64,000 nt of DNA from Bacteroidia bacterium. GTDB lineage: Bacteria > Bacteroidota > Bacteroidia > J057. The stretch covers positions 1,054,001 to 1,118,000 of the forward strand of contig JAWKNO010000002.1 in the NCBI GenBank assembly GCA_041391665.1. Reading direction: 5' to 3'. Made by a program: the position numbers and the translations under genes. Within the stretch, counting starts at the first letter, position 1; every line of letters begins with the position of its first letter. The notes beneath the pieces were generated by a model that had not been told where the DNA came from, searched no databases, and worked only from the letters and a program-made list of their open reading frames with translations. Positions 36,907-45,040 of this stretch are shown here, in pieces.

Positions 36907-38865
36907 ATGCTCCCTCAATCGTTGCTAAAACATTTCTGTGCGTTTGCTGTGCTGATAATTGTCGCCGCAGGTATTCTGCAGGCAGATACAGACGAGGACC
37001 GTCGTTTTCGAAGGGTCGTCAAACCTATCCTTGTCAAACATTGCCAAAGCTGCCACAATGCCCTGGATAAAAAAGCCGGGATCAACTTTGAGGATTATGT
37101 CTGGGTGCACCAGGTTGTCAGAAATGGCAACATGTTTATTAAGTTGATGGAGGAAGTCGAAACCGGTCAAATGCCGCCCAAACACAAACCGCGTCTGGAG
37201 CAAGCTGAAAAAGATACCCTCATCACTTATATCAACCGCTATCTGGAAGATGCGCTAAATGACGCCGATCCGGGTCTGATTCCGCCTCGTCGTCTGAGCA
37301 ACCGGGAGTATAAGTATTCAATATATGACTTGCTGGGGGTGAAATTGCCAGTAGATTCGATTTTTCCTACCGATCCTTCCGGCGGCGGCGGATTTGATAA
37401 CCAGGGAGGGACTTTATTCATCAATACCCTCCTGATGGAAAAATATTATGATGCCGCCGAACTTGCTATTGAGACATTTAGCCGGGACAATGAAAAGTGG
37501 AACCAGTGGGTTCCTGCCTTTCAAAAGCCGGTGGGATATGCCCTGAAATCGTGGTGGGTAAAACTCTGGACCGGAAGAGATCTGAGCGATGAAGTTATTG
37601 CCACAGCTGGCCGAAAAGCAATTGTTCCCTTTGCCACCCGTGCTTTCAGGCGGTTTCTTACCTCGGCAGAAGAAGACAGGTTGATTGGATTTTTCGAGGA
37701 AGTCTATAGTACGGCAAAGGAGTCGCCCTATGAAACTGCGGTAAAAGAGACCATGAAGTTGATTTTAATCTCCCATCAATTTCTTCTCCGCACCGAAACT
37801 GACCCCTTGATGAAAGGGCCTTATGCCGTTACCAATTTTGAACTGGCTACCCGCCTTTCCTATTTTCTCTGGTCAAGTCTGCCCGACGAAATCCTCCTGG
37901 AAGCGGCTTACCGTCAGGATTTACACGATCCGGAAGTATTGACAGGCCAGGTGTTACGGATGCTCCGCGACCCCAAATCTTTCCGTATGGCCGAGAGTTT
38001 CTCGACCCAATGGCTGGAAACCAGCCGGATGGAAGATCCTTCCTTTAGCATGGACCCGGAAATGTTTCCGGAGTTTGACCCGGTACTTAAGAAGGTGATG
38101 AACCAGGAGGTGGCTATGTATTTCCACTATGTGCTGACTGAAAGTGAAAATTTCCTGGACCTGCTAGACAGCGACTATACTTTTTTGAATGAAAGGCTGG
38201 CGGAACATTACTGCATAGAGGGGGTAAAAGGCGACGAAATGCGGAAGGTGGTGCTTCACAATCGCGAAAGAGGCGGTCTGACTGGTATGGCAGCCGTACT
38301 TACCACTACCTCCCTCCCTCATCGCACCAGCCCGGTGCTTCGGGGTAAATGGATTTTGGAACAGATACTCGGCACGCCGGCCAAACCACCACCACCCAAT
38401 GTACCGGAGCTGGAAGCCGCAAAAAAAGCAGGCAACGAGCTTACCGTCAGACAGCTCATGACTTTACATGCCTCGGACCCTGCATGTAGCTCCTGCCATC
38501 AGGAAATGGATCCTTTGGGTTTCGGCATGGAAAACTACGACCCCATCGGAAGGTGGCGGGACAGCTATGAAACCGGCGCACTGGATGCCACAGGTGTTCT
38601 AAAAACCGGAGAAAAATTCGAAGGCCCCGTCGAGCTCAAACAAATTCTGCTGAAGGATAAAGCACTTTTTGCCAAAAACCTTTCCGAAAAGATGATCTCA
38701 TTTTCGCTGGGCCGGTCGATACAGTTTAAAGACAAACGTACGATCGATCATCTCAGGGAAACTTTACTGGAAACGGATTTTAATACAACCGCTTTTATAC
38801 GTGAACTGGTTTTAAGCTTTCCTTTCCGATACAAAATTTCAGACCCCATTGAAAAAGAGTACTAA
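36907..38865 (+). CDS. DUF1592-family cytochrome c-domain protein
   Basis: A 652-residue exported protein. After a signal peptide (FCAFAVLIIVAAGILQA) comes a PSCyt1-type haem domain with CQSCH near residue 48, then the DUF1587 (RRLSNREYKYSIYDLLGV), DUF1595 (ATRAFRRFLTSAEEDR), DUF1592 (ATRLSYFLWSSLPDE), DUF1588 (GGLTGMAAVLTTTSLPHRTS, with CSSCH downstream) and DUF1585 (C-terminal) blocks in the standard order. These proteins are abundant in Planctomycetes and of unproven function, thought to be periplasmic redox enzymes acting on large organic substrates. It is 3 bp upstream of its usual partner DUF1552. Confidence 0.88.
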   Translation: MLPQSLLKHFCAFAVLIIVAAGILQADTDEDRRFRRVVKPILVKHCQSCHNALDKKAGINFEDYVWVHQVVRNGNMFIKLMEEVETGQMPPKHKPRLEQAEKDTLITYINRYLEDALNDADPGLIPPRRLSNREYKYSIYDLLGVKLPVDSIFPTDPSGGGGFDNQGGTLFINTLLMEKYYDAAELAIETFSRDNEKWNQWVPAFQKPVGYALKSWWVKLWTGRDLSDEVIATAGRKAIVPFATRAFRRFLTSAEEDRLIGFFEEVYSTAKESPYETAVKETMKLILISHQFLLRTETDPLMKGPYAVTNFELATRLSYFLWSSLPDEILLEAAYRQDLHDPEVLTGQVLRMLRDPKSFRMAESFSTQWLETSRMEDPSFSMDPEMFPEFDPVLKKVMNQEVAMYFHYVLTESENFLDLLDSDYTFLNERLAEHYCIEGVKGDEMRKVVLHNRERGGLTGMAAVLTTTSLPHRTSPVLRGKWILEQILGTPAKPPPPNVPELEAAKKAGNELTVRQLMTLHASDPACSSCHQEMDPLGFGMENYDPIGRWRDSYETGALDATGVLKTGEKFEGPVELKQILLKDKALFAKNLSEKMISFSLGRSIQFKDKRTIDHLRETLLETDFNTTAFIRELVLSFPFRYKISDPIEKEY

Positions 38866-38868
38866 ACT

Positions 38869-40260
38869 ATGAGCAATAAATCCTGGCAACTCTCCCGCCG
38901 CAGGGCGCTGAAAGGTATGGGCGCCTGTATTGCCTTACCTTTCCTTGAAGCAATGATCCCCACAGGATTAAATGCCCGTTCTTTCTTTGAAAAACAACGG
39001 CCCATTCGTTCGGCTTTTTTGTTTATGCCAAATGGTGTGCACCCTCATAACTGGTCTCCGGAAGGTGTCGGGCGAAACTTTAAACTTTCACCTGTACTTC
39101 AGCCGCTTTCTCCGGTGAAAGATGACATCCTGGTACTGGGCGAACTGTTCAACAAAAATTCCGATACCAAGCAGGATGGGCATTACACCAAAACCGCCAA
39201 TTTCCTCACCTGTATGAAAATTCAGAAAACAACAGGTGCCGATATTAATAGCGGAGGTATGTCTGTGGATCAGATGATCGCCGGCCAGGTAGGAGGCCAA
39301 ACCGCTTTCCCTTCCCTGGAATATGCATTGGATGGGTTTAAGAGCGGGGTAGATGTGAATGTGGGATTTACCCGCTTATACGGTTCTGCGATTTCCTGGC
39401 GAAGTGCCACCCAGCCCAATCCTAAAGAAATCGAACCAAGACAGGCCTTTGACCGTCTCTTTCGGAATTTTGTTCCCGGAAAACCTGTAAAGCAGGAAAA
39501 TCCCTGGAAAAAAAGTGTACTGGACATCGTCAAAGATGATGCAGATGCCATGAAACGAAATCTGGGCGCTGCAGACCAGAATAAGTTGTCGGAGTATATG
39601 GAAGCCATCCGGTCGATTGAAATGCGTATTGAAAACACGCCTGATTTGCGTGATTTTGAGGCCAGACTTCCCAAAGAAGTCAAGCAGGAAATTCTCAGAA
39701 TGGATGAACGCATCGAAGATTATATCGCATTGACGGAGGGAATTGATATTACGGAAAAAACCCGGCTGCTTTTAGACATTATTGTTCTGGCTTTTTGGAG
39801 TGATATTTCACGGGTAGCGACCTTTATGTTTGGCAACTCTGTCAGTACGCGCAATTTTTCCTTCCTCGAAGGTGTAAATGGCAATCACCACTCCATTTCC
39901 CACCACGGCAATATTCCGGAAATGATGGCGCAGTATGAAATTATTTCCACCTGGCATATTCAACAATACGGATATTTGCTCGAAAAACTGAAAGCAATCC
40001 CTGAAGGAGATGGCACCTTACTTGACAATTCGATGATTGTCTTTGGTTCTGGTCTTCGTGATGGCAACCGGCATTCTCCGGTAAATTTGCCTATTGTGGT
40101 TGGTGGCAAAGGAGGCGGTGCTTTAAAGACTGGCAGGAATATCAATTTTCCCGAAAAAACCCCTCTGGCTAATCTATATCTTACAATGATGAACGTACTG
40201 GGCATGGAAAAAGAAAATTTTGCCGATGCTACAGGAGAACTATGTGAACTCTATGGTTAA
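38869..40260 (+). CDS. DUF1552 family protein with Tat-like leader
   Basis: A 463-residue protein of the DUF1552 family. The N-terminus carries a twin-arginine-type leader (SRRRALKGMGACIALPFLEA), followed by FLFMPNGVHPHNW and late GNHHSISHHG and SGLRDGNRHSPVNLPIV, resembling sulfatase/alkaline-phosphatase-like or metal-dependent folds. It is nearly always paired with DUF1592 genes, as here. Export folded with a cofactor is suggested by the leader. Its reaction is unknown. Confidence 0.87.
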   Translation: MSNKSWQLSRRRALKGMGACIALPFLEAMIPTGLNARSFFEKQRPIRSAFLFMPNGVHPHNWSPEGVGRNFKLSPVLQPLSPVKDDILVLGELFNKNSDTKQDGHYTKTANFLTCMKIQKTTGADINSGGMSVDQMIAGQVGGQTAFPSLEYALDGFKSGVDVNVGFTRLYGSAISWRSATQPNPKEIEPRQAFDRLFRNFVPGKPVKQENPWKKSVLDIVKDDADAMKRNLGAADQNKLSEYMEAIRSIEMRIENTPDLRDFEARLPKEVKQEILRMDERIEDYIALTEGIDITEKTRLLLDIIVLAFWSDISRVATFMFGNSVSTRNFSFLEGVNGNHHSISHHGNIPEMMAQYEIISTWHIQQYGYLLEKLKAIPEGDGTLLDNSMIVFGSGLRDGNRHSPVNLPIVVGGKGGGALKTGRNINFPEKTPLANLYLTMMNVLGMEKENFADATGELCELYG

Positions 40261-41716
40261 TTTTCGGCGTTTTCTTTTCGCAGGAGGGTTGATGGCGGCA
40301 CTGCTTGCCATGGCGATTCCTTTTTTGCCACACGAACTCCCGTCGGAGGGGCTGGCAGCATTTATCGGGCGATTTCACCCGCTGATTGTTCATTTTCCTA
40401 TTGTGCTGATCCTGCTTCCGCTTGCATTGGAGGCGCTCATTTATTTTGGGAAAAATGAATCCCTCACCTCCTATCGGCCCTGGATGATGGCAATTGCGGT
40501 AGCTTCAGCTATCGGGGCTGTTTTAGCCGGATACTTTCTCTATGCAACAGGAGGCTATGAAGGCGAACTGGTAAATGATCACCTTTGGGGGGGAGTAAGT
40601 GTAATCTTACTTTTGCTTATTGCCTCGGTTTTTTTGCGGCAGAATAAAGAAGGTACATCCATCTACTACAAACTATATGTCCTTTTTCTGTTGGTCGCCA
40701 ACGGCTGGCTGATTTATACCGGTCATTTGGGCGGAAGTCTGACCCATGGGGAAGATTACCTCACCGAGGTTTTTCCCTTCTTCAGGCCGGAGGCTCCCAT
40801 TGTGCAAAAACCTCAGGAAGAATTGCTCGTGTACCAGGATATCCTGCAACCTGTATTTGAGGTGAAGTGTATCAGTTGCCACAATAAAAACAAGAAAAAA
40901 GGCGGCCTGATCATGACCTCTTTTGCGGCCCTTCAGGAAGGAGGAAAAAGTGAGAAAACTTCGGTTACTCCCGGTGATCTCACCAAAAGTGAGCTATTCG
41001 CCCGCATTACCCTCGCGGAAACGGAAGATGAACATATGCCCCCTTCGGGAAAACCACAGATGAATGAATCCGAAGTAGCATTACTCAAGTGGTGGATTGA
41101 AAGTGGTGCTGATCCCGAACAAAAGCTGGGAGAACTATCTCAAGGCTCTGAGATTGCGATGGCCGTTGATAAGTTGCTCCCCGAAATTGGCCGGGTACAG
41201 GTCATTCAGATGGAAAAGAAAGCGGAACGGGACAAGCTTCAAAAGAAAATCCAACCCATTGCAGACGCCTATGGAATGATACTGATCCCTGATCCGGACG
41301 ACAGTCTGCATTTTGCCCTTTCAATGAAAATTCCTCCATCAAAAATCTCGGACAATATGCTGGCGGATATTCAGCCCTATGCAGAAGCATTTTCTCGCAT
41401 CTCCCTGGTCTCAGCCGAAGTTACAGACGAAGGCCTGTATTATCTCAGCCGAATGCCCAACCTTAAAACATTGATATTGGCAGGAACCTGTGTGAAAGGT
41501 GAAGGGCTTACCTATCTCACAGCATTATCCAACCTTGAGATACTTAACCTTTCCCATACAGATATCAGTGATGAGGATGTGCTGAAAATATCTGAAATGC
41601 CAGCATTGAAAAAGGTATTTCTACTCGATACCAGGGTAGGAGAGAACATGATATTTGCACTTGACGCTTTCCTTGAAAATGTGGAAGTAAAAGCGGAAGA
41701 AGGACAACTTTATTGA
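40253..41716 (+). CDS. DUF2231-like membrane protein with cytochrome c and leucine-rich segments
   Basis: About 487 residues from the ATG at 40253, which overlaps the DUF1552 stop by 8 bp (ATGGTTAA); a longer open frame upstream is ignored. The N-terminal half has five or so membrane helices with FIGRFHPLIVHFPIVLILLP (DUF2231-like). A PSCyt1-type haem site FEVKCISCHNK and MPPSGKPQMNESE follow. The last 150 residues are leucine-rich-repeat-like (MPNLKTLILAGTCVKG, LSNLEILNLSHTDIS). It probably anchors the DUF1592/1552 redox proteins to the membrane. Confidence 0.82.
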   Translation: MVNFRRFLFAGGLMAALLAMAIPFLPHELPSEGLAAFIGRFHPLIVHFPIVLILLPLALEALIYFGKNESLTSYRPWMMAIAVASAIGAVLAGYFLYATGGYEGELVNDHLWGGVSVILLLLIASVFLRQNKEGTSIYYKLYVLFLLVANGWLIYTGHLGGSLTHGEDYLTEVFPFFRPEAPIVQKPQEELLVYQDILQPVFEVKCISCHNKNKKKGGLIMTSFAALQEGGKSEKTSVTPGDLTKSELFARITLAETEDEHMPPSGKPQMNESEVALLKWWIESGADPEQKLGELSQGSEIAMAVDKLLPEIGRVQVIQMEKKAERDKLQKKIQPIADAYGMILIPDPDDSLHFALSMKIPPSKISDNMLADIQPYAEAFSRISLVSAEVTDEGLYYLSRMPNLKTLILAGTCVKGEGLTYLTALSNLEILNLSHTDISDEDVLKISEMPALKKVFLLDTRVGENMIFALDAFLENVEVKAEEGQLY

Positions 41717-41762
41717 GATTTATCCGAATCTTTGTATATTATCCTCCACATGATAATTACAG

Positions 41763-42677
41763 ATGGCAAAGAAACCATTTTTTAGTCACGAGGATCAGGA
41801 TAAGTCAAGGTCGGTTCCCGGGGACAATCCCACGCCGCCACCTGCTGACCCGGAGCAGGTGCAGACCAATTTACTGGAGCAGATAAAAAACTTGCTTGCG
41901 CGACCTGTGGTCATAAGTGGTACGGGAGATGAAAAAAGCGATAAAGGAGATGTGGGGTCTGCCATCGTTATGGGGATCCTCTTGCTGGGCATTCTGGTGC
42001 TGGGATTTTTCCTGATAAAACCGCTGTTTGCCCCCAAACCCGTAAACCCCGCCTATGCCAAGGTAGAGGCTATTAAGCGAATTAAGGAGCTGACACTGGT
42101 CAAACATCATTATGAGACGATTCTGCCGATTACAAAAGGTAATAAAGAAAAACTACAGTTTCTGATTGTCGCCCCATCTGAAGTGCGCGGGTTTGTTGAT
42201 CTCAGCAAACTTCGCTATTCCATCAACCCTGACAGCCTGATTCTGATTACGCTGCCGGAACCAGAAATTTCCCAAACCATTATCAGTGTCCGGAATACCA
42301 AAGAGTATACATTCCAGCGTTCTTTCTGGGGACAAATGAAGGAAAAATTTGACCCTAAATCGAATTATCTGGAAGCGTATGATAAAATACGAACGGCACT
42401 GGACAGTGCCAGTTTGGATGTACATCGAAGGGCAATTATCAATGGAATTCTTGATGATACAGAAGATAAAGCGGAAGAATATATTACCAATATGGTAAAT
42501 AATCTTGGCTACCGGGTAGAATTTGTTAAGTCCGATCAACCTGTCGCTATGCAGCCGGATAGTCTCGAAAAAATGTATCAGCAAATTTTTTCGATCACCG
42601 ATCCTGAGCAGCGAAAAGCGCTGGAGAAAAAGTATTTCAGATTCTTACCCGCTATGCGGCCATTTGGCGGTCGTTAA
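41763..42677 (+). CDS. DUF4230 domain membrane protein
   Basis: A 304-residue protein with a disordered, charged N-terminus, one membrane helix (AIVMGILLLGILVLGFFLI, about 67-85) and a DUF4230 domain from about residue 105. The domain contains ELTLVKHHYETILPI, LQFLIVAPSEVRGFVDLSKL and NLGYRVEFV near the end. DUF4230 is widespread in Bacteroidota and Firmicutes, and its function is unknown; the domain would lie outside the inner membrane. A second DUF4230 gene follows at 10 bp, so the two may form a complex. Confidence 0.82.
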   Translation: MAKKPFFSHEDQDKSRSVPGDNPTPPPADPEQVQTNLLEQIKNLLARPVVISGTGDEKSDKGDVGSAIVMGILLLGILVLGFFLIKPLFAPKPVNPAYAKVEAIKRIKELTLVKHHYETILPITKGNKEKLQFLIVAPSEVRGFVDLSKLRYSINPDSLILITLPEPEISQTIISVRNTKEYTFQRSFWGQMKEKFDPKSNYLEAYDKIRTALDSASLDVHRRAIINGILDDTEDKAEEYITNMVNNLGYRVEFVKSDQPVAMQPDSLEKMYQQIFSITDPEQRKALEKKYFRFLPAMRPFGGR

Positions 42678-42687
42678 TCAAAAACCT

Positions 42688-44568
42688 ATGGGATTTATAT
42701 CAATCATCATACATTTTTTTCGCCTGATCGGGGTTCGGAATCTGCTGATCTTCGTTCTTGGAGTGATTGTTTTCTTTTTTGTGAAGAAGCAGTTTTTTAC
42801 CAAATCCAAAGATCAGGTGCAGGTAACCTCCCTGTTCCAAAAGATTGAATATGTCGAGCAATTGCGTCTGGTTACTTACTACTATGAAGAGATTGTGGCA
42901 ATCGGCACCTCTGACCGAATGCAGCAACTGGTAGAGCGGGCGAAAGATCAGGTAAGTGAAGGCGAACGGATAGTGATCGTGAAAGAAATTCTCCGCGACA
43001 GCCTCAAAGCGAAGATGGAAGAAGCCATTATTCGCTACAATTCGGCGGATGAAAACTTGAAGAAATTTGAGGATGCTTATTTTGCCGCACGCGATACACT
43101 TGAGCATTTTGATCTCCCGGTAGTCAATCCTTTTGATAAAATCCGCTGGAAACTGGATTCCGCCGACACCTGGTATGGCCCCGTGGTTGCCATTAGTTAC
43201 CGGCAATACAAAGCTGCCGAATCTGTCTCTGCTCAGGAGGAGGTGATTAAAAAAGCCAGAAACACAACCCGGGACCGGAAACGGCAGGCAAATGAAACTA
43301 TGGATGCGAAAAAGCGGGAGATGAAGGAACTTGAAAGCAAAATGCTGGACCAAATCAAACTTCGGCGGGAAAGGCTTCGCGAAAATCTTGAATCTAAGAA
43401 AAATATCCTCCAGGAAATGCAAAAGCAGTCAGATGATTTCCGGAAAGATTTAAAAAAGGTAAAGGAAAAGGCGATCAAAGCCTATCAGCAAGCTGAAAAA
43501 GATGTCCTTGACGCCAGGGGCGATCTGGAAAAACGGAGACTTAATCTTGTGGAGGCCGAAGGTGAAATGCTCAAAAGAAAAGGAGAGCCTTTGCCAAAGT
43601 TATTGTTTATCGTTTCGGTGGAGGTTACCGGAATGGTGGACCTGAAAGAGCTGGATTTTGAAACAGAACATCTGACCCGTCACAGTGGCGGTGATTCCAT
43701 GGTGATGTTTGTCAACCGGATGCCCGTGGCCAAACTGGATTCTGTGGTAATAAACTTATCCGATACCAAACGTTTCCAGACCGGAGGCAAAGCCAAAAAT
43801 GGCCTTTTCTCAAAGGAGGAAGAGGGTATGTACTATGAAGTTTACCAGCAAATGAAAGACGCGCTTGCCGAAACAGAAGAAATCGTAAAAAACAAAGCCA
43901 TTGAAGCAGGAATACTGGTCGAGACTGATAAAATGGCTGTAGATTATATCCGGGGAATCGGAAAATCAATGGGCTTTTTTGTAACGCTTCCGGGAGATAT
44001 TCCCGCACAATCGGATAAGCCATTGGTTGCTGCGATAGACAGTACCCAGATCATGTCCGACTCAATGGATAAAGTGTTTACGGTTTTGAGTAACTGTGCT
44101 TTCCTTCAGGATACGATTGCTGCCATTATCCAAAACGGTGATGCTGCAAAAGTGAGAACTTCTCTTCGTGCTTTTATTAGCCAGATAAATGGTCCGAAAT
44201 CGCTGAAGGATACATTAAGCACCATTATGCGTACCTCGCCATCGGACAGCATGCTCAAACGGAATGTGTATCAGTTTCTGCGGAATCTGAAGGATTGTAG
44301 TTTTCTCGGCGACAGCCTGGAAGAAGTGATTAAACAATTTTTGCCCGTTTCGGAAGCTGGAAACAGCTTTGTACCGGGCTATACAGCTTCTACAGATTTA
44401 ACTTCAGGAACCATTCGGGTCAATAATCCTTCGATTCCCTTTTTAAGGGTAATGGTTGAAGACGGGCAACCGGAACAGCTCCCCTGCAGGCGAAGTTTCA
44501 GAATCCCTTCGTCAAAGGAATCAAAAATGATGTCTCCGCCGTCCATAGCGACAGCCGGACGAACGTGA
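42688..44568 (+). CDS. DUF4230 protein with long coiled-coil insertion
   Basis: A 626-residue protein from the ATG at 42688 (MGFISIIIHF); the frame opens earlier but overlaps the preceding gene. One membrane helix (about 15-33) is followed by the first DUF4230 element LRLVTYYYEEIV (59-70). The remainder of the domain, LPKLLFIVSVEVTGMVDLKEL, resumes only near residue 302. Between them lie about 225 residues, mostly charged coiled coil (around 175-300). Another 170 residues follow the domain. The last 63 codons lie antisense over the 3' end of the nifU-like gene. Function unknown; a structural partner of the preceding DUF4230 protein is likely. Confidence 0.78.
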   Translation: MGFISIIIHFFRLIGVRNLLIFVLGVIVFFFVKKQFFTKSKDQVQVTSLFQKIEYVEQLRLVTYYYEEIVAIGTSDRMQQLVERAKDQVSEGERIVIVKEILRDSLKAKMEEAIIRYNSADENLKKFEDAYFAARDTLEHFDLPVVNPFDKIRWKLDSADTWYGPVVAISYRQYKAAESVSAQEEVIKKARNTTRDRKRQANETMDAKKREMKELESKMLDQIKLRRERLRENLESKKNILQEMQKQSDDFRKDLKKVKEKAIKAYQQAEKDVLDARGDLEKRRLNLVEAEGEMLKRKGEPLPKLLFIVSVEVTGMVDLKELDFETEHLTRHSGGDSMVMFVNRMPVAKLDSVVINLSDTKRFQTGGKAKNGLFSKEEEGMYYEVYQQMKDALAETEEIVKNKAIEAGILVETDKMAVDYIRGIGKSMGFFVTLPGDIPAQSDKPLVAAIDSTQIMSDSMDKVFTVLSNCAFLQDTIAAIIQNGDAAKVRTSLRAFISQINGPKSLKDTLSTIMRTSPSDSMLKRNVYQFLRNLKDCSFLGDSLEEVIKQFLPVSEAGNSFVPGYTASTDLTSGTIRVNNPSIPFLRVMVEDGQPEQLPCRRSFRIPSSKESKMMSPPSIATAGRT

Positions 44569-44930
44569 CTTTCCAGGTATGATTTGATTTTGGTCGTAAC
44601 TTCATCATCATCAGGATCAGCTGCGGGAACCATCATTTCCTCATATTTACCGGTAAGCGGCGTAAGTCCCTGTGCAAAAAATGCCTTAATAAAATCTTTG
44701 ATGACAGGAATCAACTCTTCCCACTGAAAATCAGCACTTTTTGTGATAGTAATAAAATTGGAACCAATAAACACCCGCTCCACAAACTTAAAGTCAAACA
44801 ATTTCCGGGCGATGGGCGCATCTTCTGTAGCAGATACATCCGGAAAATCGGCAGAGCCATTGGGCAATAAGGTCCAATCCACAACAAATTTGAGAGAGGC
44901 AGGATTGGGAGTGATTTCTGTATAGATCAT
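44379..44930 (-). CDS. NifU-type Fe-S scaffold protein (Nfu)
   Basis: A 183-residue protein with an N-terminal Nfu_N domain (YTEITPNPASLKFVVDW, FVERVFIGSNFITITKS) and a C-terminal NifU domain (RPAVAMDGGDIIFDSF, LQGSCSGCPSSTITLKKGIE) whose C-x-x-C binds a 4Fe-4S cluster for delivery to target enzymes. It is a housekeeping gene with its own promoter (-7 element at 44957-44964), divergent from the polyketide operon. Its 3' 190 bp overlap the convergent DUF4230 gene. Confidence 0.92.
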   Translation of the reverse strand: MIYTEITPNPASLKFVVDWTLLPNGSADFPDVSATEDAPIARKLFDFKFVERVFIGSNFITITKSADFQWEELIPVIKDFIKAFFAQGLTPLTGKYEEMMVPAADPDDDEVTTKIKSYLESHVRPAVAMDGGDIIFDSFDEGILKLRLQGSCSGCPSSTITLKKGIEGLLTRMVPEVKSVEAV

Positions 44931-44956
44931 GACGGTATTATCAAATTTGTAAAATA

Positions 44957-44964
44957 CAAAGTTA
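44957..44964 (-). promoter_or_regulatory. -7 promoter element of the nifU-like gene
   Basis: On the minus strand the sequence TAACTTTG matches the Bacteroidota TAnnTTTG element exactly. A TTTG lies 22 bp upstream within the palindrome at 44981-44992. Transcription would start some 20 bases before the ATG at 44930. Confidence 0.6.
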
Positions 44965-44980
44965 CAACATTATTATTAAA

Positions 44981-44992
44981 CCTTTGCAAAGG
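44981..44992. promoter_or_regulatory. Perfect 12-bp palindrome between divergent promoters
   Basis: CCTTTGCAAAGG is an uninterrupted palindrome between the nifU-like gene and the polyketide operon. It covers the -33 position of the nifU promoter and abuts that of the polyketide promoter, the place expected for an operator acting on both. No regulator gene is adjacent. Confidence 0.4.
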
Positions 44993-44997
44993 CGGAA

Positions 44998-45026
44998 TTG
45001 TTTTAACAGTTTAGCCTGTATCTTTG
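44998..45026 (+). promoter_or_regulatory. Promoter of the type III PKS operon
   Basis: TTG at 44998-45000 and TATCTTTG at 45019-45026, separated by 18 bp, fit the Bacteroidota -33/-7 consensus. Transcription would begin near 45032, only some 5-10 bases before the likely GTG start at 45041, implying an almost leaderless message. Confidence 0.6.
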
Positions 45027-45040
45027 ATGAAAAATTGCTT

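Noticed and set aside
42523..42687. Upstream extension of the second DUF4230 gene
   Set aside because: It lies wholly within the preceding DUF4230 gene in another frame; the ATG at 42688 directly precedes the membrane helix.
44984..45040. ATG-started N-terminal extension of the PKS-operon flavoprotein
   Set aside because: The extra 19 residues would be encoded across the promoter -7 element, before the predicted transcription start.
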